Assembly: GCA_035532115.1 (NCBI GenBank)
Contig: DATKRO010000099.1
Coordinates: 18,454 to 82,453 of the forward strand
Direction: 5' to 3'
Source: Acaudatibacter sp035532115
GTDB taxonomy: Bacteria > Pseudomonadota > Alphaproteobacteria > Caulobacterales > Caulobacteraceae
DNA: 64,000 bases
Shown here: in pieces, positions 8,356-16,920 of the stretch
Layout of the letters: each line of letters begins with the position of its first letter
Position numbering within the stretch: position 1 is the first letter of the stretch
Made by a program: the position numbers and the translations under genes
Notes under the pieces: model-generated
What the model was told of the DNA's origin: nothing
Databases searched by the model: none
Seen by the model: only the letters and a program-made list of their open reading frames with translations

Positions 8356-8764
8356 GCGCCCGTCCGAACACCCACAGGCGCGCGCAGGTGTAGTTGCACG
8401 TCCAGGCGCACGCCGCGCCTATGCAGAGCGCCACGTAGCGGTCCGAGACCAGGGGCCAGCGACTCGCGATCAGGCCCAGGAACAGCAGATAGTTGACGAG
8501 ATTGCCGCTGCCGCTCGAGGCCATGTGCCGCGCCCACTGGCGCGGCCACGCGCCCAGGTGCAGGCGCCGGAACACATAGAGCCCGTTCAGCACGAAGGTC
8601 GCCTGCATGGCCCAGAACAGCGAGATCAGCCGCGCCACCGGCGCGGAGAGCCCCGAAGCCGTGCTGGTGTAGAGCAACAGGCCATCGACCGCGAACCCGG
8701 CCAGGCTGACAATCATGTGCCCGCGAATCGTCGCCGCTTCGTGGCGCACGTCGGCTTGGATCAT
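8330..8764 (-). CDS. GtrA-family membrane protein
   Basis: A 144-residue protein with four predicted transmembrane helices (around MIVSLAGFAVDGLLLY, LISLFWAMQATFVLNGLYVF, LVNYLLFLGLIAS and YVALCIGAACAWTCNY). The pattern, with F-x-LN-x-x-YVFR after helix 2 and NY-x-x-x-R-x-WVF at the end, is that of GtrA proteins. The family is thought to move polyprenyl-linked sugars across the inner membrane for glycosylation of surface polysaccharides. No glycosyltransferase partner is adjacent. The last codons overlap the convergent secreted-protein gene. Confidence 0.82.
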   Translation of the reverse strand: MIQADVRHEAATIRGHMIVSLAGFAVDGLLLYTSTASGLSAPVARLISLFWAMQATFVLNGLYVFRRLHLGAWPRQWARHMASSGSGNLVNYLLFLGLIASRWPLVSDRYVALCIGAACAWTCNYTCARLWVFGRALRRAPSPP

Positions 8765-8809
8765 CCAGTACGAACGTGCGGCGCGGGGGCCGGTTCGGCG
8801 GAGGTTGCC

Positions 8810-9427
8810 TCAGGCGCTGGCGGCGGCGCTGGGGCGGGCGCCGACGCGTTCGCGCCAGGCCGCCAGGTTGCGGTTGGCCGCATCGAGCGGCTGGCCCACC
8901 TGGGCGCCGAATTCGACGAAGCAGTAGAGCAGCACGTCGGCCAGGGTGAAGCGGTCGCCGACGATGAAGGTGCGGCCCTCGATCAGGCCGTCAAGCCAGG
9001 CGAGCTTCTCGCGCGCCACCGCCTTCAGGTCGTCCGCCGCCTGCGGGATGCAGTGCACGCGGCTTTCGAACAGCCGCAGCCCTTGCGAGAACCGGAACCC
9101 GTTGGCCATCGGCTCGCAGATGTTGAGGTCGATGCGCCGCGTCCACATGCGCGCCACGCCGCGCTCCTCGGGGTCGGCGCCGATCAGCGGCGGGCTCGGG
9201 TGGATTTCCTCGAGATATTCGCAGATCGGCAGTATCTCGGCCAGGACCATGCCGTCGTCGAGTTCGAGCGCCGGCATCTGGCCGGCGGGATTCCTGGCCA
9301 GGTGAGCCGCCTGGCGGTTCTCTCCGGTCATCAGGTCGACATCGACCCTGGGGATGTCGAGGCCCTTTTCGGCCATGAACATCTTCACGACGCGCGGATT
9401 GGGTCCGATCGAATTGTAGAACTTCAT
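8810..9427 (-). CDS. Glutathione S-transferase
   Basis: A 205-residue cytosolic GST. The N-terminal thioredoxin-like domain begins MKFYNSIGPNPRVVKMF and contains the cis-proline segment GQMPALELDDG, followed by LAEILPICEYLEE for glutathione gamma-glutamyl binding. The helical C-terminal domain ends with the N-capping box motif VGDRFTLADVLLY. The enzyme would conjugate or reduce electrophiles using glutathione; the substrate is unknown. It is divergent from argJ, with about 140 bases to the argJ start chosen here. Longer frames upstream of 9427 are not supported, because the domain starts at this ATG. Confidence 0.88.
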   Translation of the reverse strand: MKFYNSIGPNPRVVKMFMAEKGLDIPRVDVDLMTGENRQAAHLARNPAGQMPALELDDGMVLAEILPICEYLEEIHPSPPLIGADPEERGVARMWTRRIDLNICEPMANGFRFSQGLRLFESRVHCIPQAADDLKAVAREKLAWLDGLIEGRTFIVGDRFTLADVLLYCFVEFGAQVGQPLDAANRNLAAWRERVGARPSAAASA

Positions 9428-9570
9428 CGCCTTGCTGCTCCGGCCTTGACGCGCCGGCGAATAAGGGGCCATGCGCGGCGCCAGGGAAGACGGCAATGGC
9501 TGGGAAAGGCAAGGCTGACGATGGGGAAGCTGGGGGCGGCCGCCGCCGCGCCGCCGCCGGAGTCGGACCG

Positions 9571-11028
9571 ATGAGCCGCCCACCCGCCAGAACTCCTGCC
9601 GCCAAGCCTGGTCCGGCCAAGCCCGGCCCCGCCAAGCCCGCTCCGGCCAAGCCTGGCGAACTCGTGGGCCACACCCTCGAACGCGCCCTGGATCCGCTGA
9701 AGAGCGCCTGGAAGAACGCCGCCCAGAAGCGCGCCGACCGCCAGCTTCGGGAGGCGGCGGAGGGGGCGCCGGTCGCGGCCTCCGGCAAGCCCGGCCTCGC
9801 GGTCTCGCCCAACGCCGTGCCGTTTCCGGCCATCGCAGATGTCGCCGGGGTCGAACTCGCGGTCGGGCGCGCCGGGCTTTACCGTCACGAACGCAACGAT
9901 CTGCTGCTGATGCGCTTCTCCGAAGGCACGACCTGCGCCGGCGTCTTCACGCGCCACGGGGTCGGCTCGGCGCCGGTGGACTGGTGCAAGCGGCAGCTGG
10001 AGGCGACCGAGGGGAGGAATATGCGCGCCCTGGTCGTCAACGCCGGCTGCGCCAACTCCTTCACCGGCAAGCCCGGCGCCGACGCCGCCCGCCGCGTCGC
10101 GTCGGCCGTGGCCAAGCGCCTGGAGTGCCGGCAGCGCGAGGTGATGATGGCTTCCACCGGCGTCATCGGCGCGCTGCTGCCCGACGCCAAGATCACCGCC
10201 CGCATCCCCGAACTGGCGCGCGCCCTTTCCCCCGCCGGCTGGACCGAGGCGGCGCAGGCGATCATGACCACCGACACCTTCCCGAAGGGCGCCTGCGCGC
10301 AGGCCAGCATCGATGGCGAGGTCGTGCGCATCGCCGGCATCGCCAAGGGTTCGGGGATGATCGCCCCCGACATGGCGACCATGCTGGCCTTCGTCGCCAC
10401 CGACGCCGCCATCGCCCCGGCCGCCCTGCAGGCGATGGCCCAGCTCTATGTCCACGCCAGCTTCAACGCCGTAACGGTGGATGGCGACCGCTCGACCAAC
10501 GACACCCTGCTCGTCTTCGCCACCGGCCAGTCGGGCGCGCCGAGGATCGCCCGCGCCGGGGACGCCCGCCTGGCGGACTTCCGCGTCAAGCTCGAGAGCG
10601 TGCTGCTCGATCTGGCGCAGCAATTGGCGCGCGACGGCGAGGGCGCGACCAAGTTCATCAAGATCGCGATCACCGGCGCGGTCTCCGCCGCTTCGGCGCG
10701 CAAGATCGCTCGCACGGTCGCCGAAAGCCCGCTGGTCAAGACCGCCTTCGCCGGCGAGGACGCCAACTGGGGCCGCATCGTCATGGCGGTGGGCCGCGCC
10801 GACGAGCCGATCAACCGCGAGCGCATCGCCATCCGCTTCGGCGACCTATTCGCCGCCCGCGACGGCCGCGTCGCCGACGACTATTCGGAAGCAAGGCTCT
10901 CCAGCTACATGAAGCGGCGCGAACTCGAGGTCGGCGTGGACGTCGGCGTCGGTCGCGCCGGCGCGGTGATGTGGACCTGCGACCTGACGCACGGCTACGT
11001 CTCGATAAACGGCGACTACCGGAGCTGA
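9571..11028 (+). CDS. argJ: Bifunctional ornithine acetyltransferase / N-acetylglutamate synthase
   Basis: A 485-residue ArgJ that transfers the acetyl group from N-acetylornithine to glutamate and can use acetyl-CoA, closing the arginine cycle. The self-cleavage and nucleophile region reads SGMIAPDMATMLAF, with cleavage expected before the Thr of ATML to give alpha and beta chains. Other conserved parts are VVNAGCANSFTG and the C-terminal YVSINGDYRS. An N-terminal extension of about 75 residues is rich in Lys-Pro-Gly-Pro repeats and unlike the core. The start at 9571 has GGAG eight bases upstream; an upstream ATG at 9496 also has a ribosome site and would add 25 low-complexity residues. Confidence 0.93.
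   Translation: MSRPPARTPAAKPGPAKPGPAKPAPAKPGELVGHTLERALDPLKSAWKNAAQKRADRQLREAAEGAPVAASGKPGLAVSPNAVPFPAIADVAGVELAVGRAGLYRHERNDLLLMRFSEGTTCAGVFTRHGVGSAPVDWCKRQLEATEGRNMRALVVNAGCANSFTGKPGADAARRVASAVAKRLECRQREVMMASTGVIGALLPDAKITARIPELARALSPAGWTEAAQAIMTTDTFPKGACAQASIDGEVVRIAGIAKGSGMIAPDMATMLAFVATDAAIAPAALQAMAQLYVHASFNAVTVDGDRSTNDTLLVFATGQSGAPRIARAGDARLADFRVKLESVLLDLAQQLARDGEGATKFIKIAITGAVSAASARKIARTVAESPLVKTAFAGEDANWGRIVMAVGRADEPINRERIAIRFGDLFAARDGRVADDYSEARLSSYMKRRELEVGVDVGVGRAGAVMWTCDLTHGYVSINGDYRS
9598..9660 (+). repeat. Short in-gene direct repeat coding for AKPGP units in argJ
   Basis: Near-identical 18-base units (gccaagcccggcccc-like) follow one another and encode AKPGPAKPGPAKPAPAKPG. The tract lies in the N-terminal extension of ArgJ and would form a flexible basic linker. 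Copy number could vary by slippage. Confidence 0.6.
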
Positions 11029-11044
11029 GGCGCCCGCCCGGCGA

Positions 11045-12046
11045 TCAGATGTCGATCACGACCTTGCCGAAGTGGCCGCCGTCGCGCATCAGGGCCAGGG
11101 CGTCGGCGAGGCGCTCGAGCGGGAAGCGGCGGTCGATCACCGGCTTCAGCTTCGCCGTGTCGATGGCGCGCACCATGTCCTCGGCGTGCTGGCGGCTGCC
11201 CACGGTGACGCCGCTGATCTTCAGGTTGCGGGCGAAGATCTCGACCACCGACAGGTCCTTCACCGCTCCGGAGAGCACGCCGATCACGGCGATGTGGCCG
11301 CCGAGCGCGCAGGCGGCGATGGACTGGCGGAAGGTGCCGGCGCCGCCCACCTCGACCACGTGGTCGACGCCGCGTCCGCCGGTGAGCGCACGCGCCGCCC
11401 GCGCCCACTCCGGCTGGGCGCGGTAATTGATGGTCTCGTCGGCGCCCAGCGCCCGCGCCCGCTCCAGCTTCTCGTCGGACGAGGAGGTGACGATCACGAA
11501 GGCCCCGGCGAGCTTGGCGAACTGCAGCGCGAAGATCGAGACGCCGCCGGTGCCCTGGACCAGCACGCTCTGGCCGGCCATCAGCCGACCCTCGACCATC
11601 AGGCCGCGCCAGGCGGTGACGGCGGCGCAGGGCAGGCTCGCGGCCTCGGCGGCGTCGAAGCCGGCCGGCGCGCGCGTAACACCTTCGGCCGAGATCGCGA
11701 TCGCTTCCTGGGCGCAGCCGTCGAGCACGCCGCCCAGCGCCGGCAGCAGTTCCGGCTTGGGCGGCCCCGCGATCCAGCCGGGAAAGAAGCTCGGCATCAC
11801 CAGATCGCCTGCCTTGACGCGGGCGACTCCCTCGCCCACCGCCTCCACGAACCCGGCGCCGTCCGAAAGCGGTATCAGGGGCAGGCGCGGAGCGGTGGGC
11901 GCGGTGACGGTGGCGAGATCGCGGTAATTGATCGAGGCGGCCTGGAGGCGGACGACCACCTGGCCGGGCCGCGGCTCCGGCGCGGGCCGATCGACGAGCG
12001 TCAGCCGCTCGAGCCCCGTTCCGCCGTCCAGAACCATCGCGCGCAT
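11045..12046 (-). CDS. Zinc-independent MDR alcohol dehydrogenase / quinone oxidoreductase-like
   Basis: A 333-residue medium-chain dehydrogenase/reductase. The N-terminal GroES-like fold (VVVRLQAASINYRDLATV, PLIPLSDGAGFVEAVGEG) is followed by a Rossmann domain with VLVQGTGGVSIFALQFAKL and an NAD(P)-preferring TSSSDEKLERARALGAD segment. The cysteines of the catalytic and structural zinc sites are absent, which points to the quinone oxidoreductase-like branch. It would reduce an alpha,beta-unsaturated carbonyl or a quinone with NAD(P)H. It is convergent with argJ, 16 bases apart. The substrate is unknown. Confidence 0.85.
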   Translation of the reverse strand: MRAMVLDGGTGLERLTLVDRPAPEPRPGQVVVRLQAASINYRDLATVTAPTAPRLPLIPLSDGAGFVEAVGEGVARVKAGDLVMPSFFPGWIAGPPKPELLPALGGVLDGCAQEAIAISAEGVTRAPAGFDAAEAASLPCAAVTAWRGLMVEGRLMAGQSVLVQGTGGVSIFALQFAKLAGAFVIVTSSSDEKLERARALGADETINYRAQPEWARAARALTGGRGVDHVVEVGGAGTFRQSIAACALGGHIAVIGVLSGAVKDLSVVEIFARNLKISGVTVGSRQHAEDMVRAIDTAKLKPVIDRRFPLERLADALALMRDGGHFGKVVIDI

Positions 12047-12168
12047 CGCCGTCGCTCCTCGAGACCCAGGCGGCAGACTCGCCGTCCTGACGCACGGTCC
12101 GTCAAATCGGTGGGGCGTGGCCGGATGCGGGACTATGAGACGCCTCTCGCCCGCATCTGGAGCCTCCG

Positions 12169-12570
12169 GTGAAGCCGCTCGTCCTCGTCGCCGCCGCCGC
12201 CCTCGTCGATGTCGACGGGCGCGTGCTCATCGCCAAGAGACCACGTGGTAAACCGCTGGAAGGGCTGTGGGAGTTTCCAGGCGGTAAGCTTGACGAGGGC
12301 GAAACCCCCGAGGCGTGTCTCATTCGTGAACTGAAGGAGGAGCTTAATATTAAGGTCACTGAACCTTGCCTGGCGCCGTTCGTCTTTACCAGTCACGGTT
12401 ACGATTCGTTTCACCTGCTCATGCCACTCTTCCTGTGTCGACGCTGGGAAGGTTTCATCACGGCGCGGGAACATGAGGCGATCGCATGGGTGAGGCCAGA
12501 CAAGCTCAGCAGCTATCCGATGCCGGCGGCCGACGTTCCATTGGTGGCTTGGCTGCGCGACTTTCTCTAG
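12169..12570 (+). CDS. mutT: MutT-type Nudix (deoxy)nucleoside triphosphate pyrophosphohydrolase
   Basis: A 133-residue Nudix hydrolase with the box GGKLDEGETPEACLIRELKE followed by ELNI, matching Gx5Ex7REUxEExGU. The upstream segment EGLWEFPG matches the MutT group that removes oxidised dGTP. Start is GTG at 12169 after AGCCTCCG. The middle and 3' part (about 12230-12560) is visibly lower in GC than the neighbours, with codons such as AAT, ATT and AAA, a possible sign of transfer. The 3' end overlaps the frame of the following Flp pilin, so the two are probably translated from the same message. Confidence 0.85.
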   Translation: MKPLVLVAAAALVDVDGRVLIAKRPRGKPLEGLWEFPGGKLDEGETPEACLIRELKEELNIKVTEPCLAPFVFTSHGYDSFHLLMPLFLCRRWEGFITAREHEAIAWVRPDKLSSYPMPAADVPLVAWLRDFL

Positions 12571-12728
12571 CGCTGTGGCGCGACGAAGCCGGCGCGACGG
12601 CGGTGGAGTATGGCCTGATCGTCGCCTGCATCTTCCTGGCGATCATCGGCGGCCTCTCCATGTTCGCCTCCAGCGAGACCACCATGTACAACAACATGTC
12701 GAACACGATCTCCGGCGCGATGCGGTAG
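12549..12728 (+). CDS. Flp/Fap-type pilin (start codon uncertain)
   Basis: A 59-residue type IVb pilin. The prepilin site is EAGATAVEYGLI: cleavage after Gly leaves a mature protein with Glu at position 5 and Tyr at 6, as in Flp pilins, followed by a hydrophobic helix (LIVACIFLAIIGGLSMF). It would be processed by a TadV/CpaA-type peptidase and assembled into tight-adherence pili; no tad genes are seen in this window. The coding region begins inside mutT. The best start by comparison with Flp leaders is TTG 12549; ATG 12486 is in frame but gives an unusually long leader. No clear ribosome site precedes either. Confidence 0.75.
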   Translation: MAARLSLALWRDEAGATAVEYGLIVACIFLAIIGGLSMFASSETTMYNNMSNTISGAMR

Positions 12729-12767
12729 GGCGGCCGACCGCCTTGCCCGGCGGCCCTCCCCCTTGCT

Positions 12768-13682
12768 CTATCCTCCCGTTTTCTCGCCGGCCGGCTGCTC
12801 CTTGGCGCCCAGTGCATCGGCGAGCCGCATCCTGGCCGAGCCGGGGCGCAGGGGCCTGGGCTGGTCGGGATGCGGCGCCCAGCCGGTCAGGGTGACGATC
12901 TCGAACGTCGCCGGGACGCGCCCGCTCGCGCCGGCAAAGCGTTCGCCGTAGAGTTCCAGCGCCCGGGCGAGGACGGCGCGCCCCAGCGGCCGCCGCGCCG
13001 CTTCGACCAGAACATTGGTCTCGCCCATGCAACGAAGCTCGGCCAGGAGGGCGAGCGCGTCGGGGTACGTCGCCGTCACCCGATCGACGTCGGCCACCGG
13101 CATGGCGAAGCCGGCGCGTTGCAGCAGCCCCGCCCCGTCGGCGGCGTCGACGAAGGGCGAGACGCGGGGACCGGCGCCTCCCAGCAGCTCCAGCTCGGCG
13201 CCGGTGAGGGCGCTCCGCAACTCCACGAGCGTGGCGCCGCCCGCGAGCGCGCCCAGGAACAGCCCGTCCGGCTTCAGGGCGGCGCGGATCTGGATCAGCG
13301 CCCCCACCAGATCGTTGGTCCAGTGCAGCGCCAGCGACGAGACCACCAGATCGAGGCTTTGCGGCGCGAAGGGCAGACGCTCCTCGTCGGCCACCAGGCG
13401 CGCGCCGGGGCGGCCGTGCAGCATGGGCCAGGAAAGGTCGGTCTCGACGAGGAAGCCCACCTTGGTCCCGGCCGCGCTCCCCCTCATCGCCGCCGCGAAC
13501 GCGCCATCGCGGGCGCCGAGGTCGGCGGCGACGGGAAAATCGCGGCGCACGGCGACGAGCCGCTCGACGATGTCCTCCGCCGCCCGGCGCTTCAGGAAGC
13601 CGGCCGCCGCGAACCGGGGCGCCGCGCGGTCAAGGCGACGCCGGTGCAAGTCGCGGTCGAAGAGGCGCGGCGGTCCGCTCAT
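12768..13682 (-). CDS. BioC/NDUFAF5-like SAM-dependent methyltransferase
   Basis: A 304-residue class I methyltransferase-fold protein. It starts MSGPPRLFDRDLHRRRLDRA, the conserved opening of the alphaproteobacterial NDUFAF5-like group, followed by the SAM-binding region VAADLGARDGAFAAAM and DLVVSSLALHWTNDL. In mitochondria, the relatives act in complex I assembly as an arginine hydroxylase; the role of this bacterial member is inferred at best. The ATG at 13682 is chosen because longer frames upstream run into the comF promoter. It is divergent from comF, a common neighbour in this order of bacteria. Confidence 0.82.
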   Translation of the reverse strand: MSGPPRLFDRDLHRRRLDRAAPRFAAAGFLKRRAAEDIVERLVAVRRDFPVAADLGARDGAFAAAMRGSAAGTKVGFLVETDLSWPMLHGRPGARLVADEERLPFAPQSLDLVVSSLALHWTNDLVGALIQIRAALKPDGLFLGALAGGATLVELRSALTGAELELLGGAGPRVSPFVDAADGAGLLQRAGFAMPVADVDRVTATYPDALALLAELRCMGETNVLVEAARRPLGRAVLARALELYGERFAGASGRVPATFEIVTLTGWAPHPDQPRPLRPGSARMRLADALGAKEQPAGEKTGG

Positions 13683-13764
13683 GGCCCAGAGCTCATGGCG
13701 CTGAGCTACTCCCGCGGACCCGTTCGTGCAAAATGCGCTCTCGCGAGGCAAGGGGGATCCACGC

Positions 13765-14544
13765 ATGGGGGAAAGTTCGGCGCTCGCCCGCGCCAGCGGC
13801 GCCGCGCGCAGTCTGGTGCGCGGCGCCGTCGACATCGTGCTGCCGCCGCTGGCGCTCGACCCTGGCGCCCGCGGCCCGGTGCAGGGCCAGGGCCTTTCAG
13901 CGCAGGCCTGGCGCGACCTCACCTTCCTCGAGGCGCCCGTCTGCGACGGCTGCGGCGCTCCGCTGGACTACGATGTCGGCGCCGCCGCCCGCTGCCCCGC
14001 CTGCCTCGCCCGACCGCGCGCCTTCGACCGCGCCCGCGCCGCCGTGGTCTACGACGAACATTCCCGCGACCTCGTCCTGAAGCTGAAGCACGCCGACCGC
14101 ACCGATCTGGCTCGCCTCTTCGCCACCTGGCTCGCCCGCGCCGGCCGGGATCTCTTCGAGGACGCCGACGCCCTCGTCGCGGTGCCGCTGCACCGCTGGC
14201 GCCTGATCGCGCGGCGCTACAACCAGGCCGCGGAGATCGCCCGTCCCCTGGCGCGCCTGACCAGCCTCGCCTGGCTGCCGGACGCGCTGGTCCGCCGCCG
14301 CCCGACCCCCATCCAGGGCGGGCGTTCCGCCACCGGGCGCCGCCGCAACGTCGCCGGCGCCTTCGCCGTGCCCCGGCGCGCCTGGAGCGCGGTCGAGGGC
14401 AAGCGTCTCGTGCTCGTCGACGACGTGCTCACCACCGGGGCCACCGCCGAGGCCTGCGCCCGGGTGCTGAAGGCCGCCGGGGCCCTGCGGGTCGACGTCG
14501 CGGCCGTGGCGCGGGTGAAAGAGATCGAATCCCGGCCTATATGA
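13765..14544 (+). CDS. comF: ComF family protein (phosphoribosyltransferase-like)
   Basis: A 259-residue protein. An N-terminal zinc-ribbon-like part carries CDGC and CPAC pairs (near residues 62 and 78), and the C-terminal type I phosphoribosyltransferase domain has the PRPP loop LVLVDDVLTTGATA. ComF proteins assist uptake or processing of transforming DNA in competent bacteria. The ATG at 13765 follows GGGGGA with eight bases of spacing and is preferred over GTG 13726. It is the first gene of a run with grxC, a nitrilase and DUF1178, spaced 30 bases or less. Confidence 0.88.
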   Translation: MGESSALARASGAARSLVRGAVDIVLPPLALDPGARGPVQGQGLSAQAWRDLTFLEAPVCDGCGAPLDYDVGAAARCPACLARPRAFDRARAAVVYDEHSRDLVLKLKHADRTDLARLFATWLARAGRDLFEDADALVAVPLHRWRLIARRYNQAAEIARPLARLTSLAWLPDALVRRRPTPIQGGRSATGRRRNVAGAFAVPRRAWSAVEGKRLVLVDDVLTTGATAEACARVLKAAGALRVDVAAVARVKEIESRPI

Positions 14545-14573
14545 CGGTCGCGCTGCATGCGTGTAAGTGAGCC

Positions 14574-14828
14574 ATGGCCGACGTCGTAATCTATACCCGT
14601 CCCTTCTGCGGCTTCTGCGCGCGCGCCCTTTCGCTGCTGAGCCAGAAGGGCGTCGCTTTCACCGAGATCGAAGCCGGGTTCGATCCGGCGCTGCGCCGCG
14701 AGATGGTCGAGCGATCGGGCCGCACCACCTTTCCCCAGATCTTCGTCGGCGGCGAGCCGATCGGCGGCTGCGACGAGGTCATGGCGCTGGAACGCGCCGG
14801 CAGGCTCGACGCCCTGCTGGACGCCTGA
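14574..14828 (+). CDS. grxC: Glutaredoxin 3
   Basis: An 84-residue glutaredoxin with the redox pair C12 and C15 in RPFCGFCARA, the cis-proline segment TTFPQIFVGG and the GGCDEV glutathione-binding turn. It reduces disulfides and mixed glutathione disulfides in the cytoplasm. The active site is CGFC rather than the classic CPYC, a variant seen in this clade. It follows comF by 29 bases and precedes the nitrilase-like gene by three bases, so it is in the same transcription unit. Confidence 0.93.
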   Translation: MADVVIYTRPFCGFCARALSLLSQKGVAFTEIEAGFDPALRREMVERSGRTTFPQIFVGGEPIGGCDEVMALERAGRLDALLDA

Positions 14829-14831
14829 TCG

Positions 14832-15647
14832 GTGCGCGTCGGTCTGATCCAGATGCGGACGCCGGCGGACCAGGGCGCCGCGCTGGCCCAGGCGGGGCCG
14901 CTGGTGCGCGAGGCGGCCGCCAGGGGCGCGGAACTGATCGCCACGCCCGAGGCGACCAACATCCTGCAGCGCAACCGGCAGGCGCTGTTCGCGAAGCTTG
15001 CGCCTCCGGACCTCGACCTCGCCGTCCAGGGGCTGGTGCGGATCGCCGAGGAACTCGGCGTCTGGGTGCTGATCGGCTCGGCTCTGGTGAAGCGCGCCGA
15101 CGGCAAGTGCGCCAACCGCTCGATTCTGGTGCGGCCGGACGGCGCGGTCGCGGCCAGCTACGACAAGCTGCACATGTTCGACGTCGATCTGCCCACCGGC
15201 GAGCGCCACCGGGAATCCTCGTCGTACGAACCGGGCGAGCGGGCCGTGGTCGCGCCGGCTGCGGGCTCGCAGCTGGGCCTGACGATCTGCTACGACCTGC
15301 GTTTCCCGGCGCTCTTCAACGCACTCGCCAAGGCCGGCGCGCAGGTGTTGGCCGTGCCGTCCGCCTTCACCCGGCCCACCGGCGAGAAGCACTGGGAGGT
15401 GCTGCTGCGCGCCCGCGCCATCGAGACCGGATCGTTCGTGCTCGCTCCGGCGCAGGGCGGGACCCACGAGGACGGCCGCGCCACCTGGGGCCGCACCATG
15501 GCGGTGGCGCCCTGGGGCGACGTGATCGCCCTCGCCGACCACGACGAGCCGGCCGTGGTCATGGCCGACCTCGATCTCGCCGAGGTGGCCAGGGCCCGCG
15601 CCGCCATCCCCGTCCTCACGAACGAGCGGCGGTTCCTCGGCCCATGA
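14832..15647 (+). CDS. Carbon-nitrogen hydrolase, Nit1/deaminated glutathione amidase-like
   Basis: A 271-residue nitrilase-superfamily amidase. The catalytic triad is visible as E40 (ATPEATN), K112 (YDKLHMFDVD) and C153 (LTICYDLRFP). The KLHMFDVDLP segment is characteristic of the Nit1 group, which hydrolyses deaminated glutathione, a repair reaction. Adjacency to glutaredoxin fits a glutathione-related role. The start is GTG 14832, three bases after grxC; the stop overlaps the start of the DUF1178 gene (ATGA). Confidence 0.88.
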   Translation: MRVGLIQMRTPADQGAALAQAGPLVREAAARGAELIATPEATNILQRNRQALFAKLAPPDLDLAVQGLVRIAEELGVWVLIGSALVKRADGKCANRSILVRPDGAVAASYDKLHMFDVDLPTGERHRESSSYEPGERAVVAPAAGSQLGLTICYDLRFPALFNALAKAGAQVLAVPSAFTRPTGEKHWEVLLRARAIETGSFVLAPAQGGTHEDGRATWGRTMAVAPWGDVIALADHDEPAVVMADLDLAEVARARAAIPVLTNERRFLGP

Positions 15648-16078
15648 TCCGTTACGCCCTCGCCTGCGACGCCGGTCATGAGTTCGAAGGCTGGTTCGGC
15701 TCGTCCGCCGATTTCGACGATCAGGCGGCGCGCGGCCTGCTCGCATGCCCCGTCTGCGCCTGCCCCGCGGTGACCAAGCAGATCATGGCGCCGGCGCTCT
15801 CGGGCGTCGGCGGGCGCGCCCATCCGGCGCCGAGCGGCGCCGGCAGGCGGCAGATGATGATGGAGGCCATGGCCCGCGTGCGCCGCCACGTCGAGGCGAC
15901 CTTCGACTACGTCGGCGACAGCTTCGCCCGCGAGGCCCGCGCCATCCACGAGGGCAAGTCCGAGGAGCGCGGCATCTATGGCGAGGCGACGCCCACCGAG
16001 GTGAAGGGCCTGGTGGCCGACGGCGTCCCCGTCGCCCCGTTGCCGCCGGCGCCTCCGAAGAAGACCGAGGTGAATTGA
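15644..16078 (+). CDS. DUF1178 family protein
   Basis: A 144-residue protein that begins MIRYALACDAGHEFEGWF, followed by SSADFDDQAARGL and a CPVC pair: the hallmarks of DUF1178. The N-terminal part looks like a small zinc ribbon with cysteines at residues 9, 36 and 39. The rest is helical, and the tail is rich in proline and lysine. The function is unknown, but the gene regularly accompanies the nitrilase and grxC in alphaproteobacteria. Its ATG overlaps the previous stop by four bases, implying coupling. Confidence 0.85.
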   Translation: MIRYALACDAGHEFEGWFGSSADFDDQAARGLLACPVCACPAVTKQIMAPALSGVGGRAHPAPSGAGRRQMMMEAMARVRRHVEATFDYVGDSFAREARAIHEGKSEERGIYGEATPTEVKGLVADGVPVAPLPPAPPKKTEVN

Positions 16079-16119
16079 CGCCGGACATGGCGGTGGTCGT
16101 CGCGCCGGCTGGGCGCGGA

Positions 16120-16773
16120 TCAGCCCTGCAAGCGCTTCAGCACCGACAAGCGCAGGCGCCAGCCGACGAGGAACATCAGGGCGAGAAGCGCCGGAATGAG
16201 ACCGTGCGGAGGCCGGCGCAGCGGGCCGACCAGCGCGAGGAAAAGCGGCGGCGTCAGGCCGATGAGGCCCAGCAGGAACCAGCGCACCCGGCGCTTCACC
16301 TCGCTCGACACCAGGTCCGCGATCAGGGCCGCATAGCCCCACATCGCCGCCAGCGCCAGGCCGATGGCGACCACCAGCGCCGCATAGATCACCATCGCCG
16401 GCTGCACCGACCCCGCGCCATGGACGAGCTTCGTCGCGGCCGGCAGCAGCGCGACCAGCGCCAGCACGAAGAGGTTGAGCACGGTCAGTGGCGCATCGAT
16501 GGTGACGATCATCGCCAGGAAGCGGCGATGGGCCAGCCAGTAGACGGCGATCACCAGGAAGCTCAGGGCGTAGGCGTCGAGCTGCGGAACCAGGACCGCC
16601 CAGATGTCGGCGACGTTCCTCCAGCTGGCGGGACCATGCAGGTCGAAGGCGAGCAGCGTCACCGCGATGGCGAACACTCCGTCCGACAGCATGATCAGCC
16701 GGTCGAACCAGTGCCGATGCCGCCGGCGCTCCAGCGGCTCTTCGATGTCGAGCGACTCCGGTTCGCCGGCCAT
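16120..16773 (-). CDS. TMEM175-like (DUF1211) potassium channel protein
   Basis: A 217-residue integral membrane protein with about six hydrophobic segments. Helix 1 carries LSDGVFAIAVTLLAFDL, the (F/L)SDGVFAIA-T-L signature of the bacterial TMEM175 family, whose members form potassium-leak channels as tetramers. The ATG at 16773 gives a short polar N-terminus before helix 1. The gene is convergent with DUF1178 (about 40 bases) and divergent from the GNAT. A channel role is inferred from the family. Confidence 0.82.
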   Translation of the reverse strand: MAGEPESLDIEEPLERRRHRHWFDRLIMLSDGVFAIAVTLLAFDLHGPASWRNVADIWAVLVPQLDAYALSFLVIAVYWLAHRRFLAMIVTIDAPLTVLNLFVLALVALLPAATKLVHGAGSVQPAMVIYAALVVAIGLALAAMWGYAALIADLVSSEVKRRVRWFLLGLIGLTPPLFLALVGPLRRPPHGLIPALLALMFLVGWRLRLSVLKRLQG

Positions 16774-16920
16774 GCTCGCGGGTCCCCCGCCCCCGCTGGC
16801 CCGATGTTGGCTGCGCCGTCCGGGTCTGTCCACATCTGGGCGCGAGATCGGGCGAAGCCGCGGCATGACGCGGCGCTGCGGGCTTGCTAGAGGGGCGCCG
16901 GCAGCAGAAAGGCGGGACCC

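Noticed and set aside
9496..9570. The longer argJ start at 9496.
   Set aside because: It has a fair ribosome site, but the added residues are low-complexity; the start at 9571 also has GGAG and fits better. It is kept as an alternative only.
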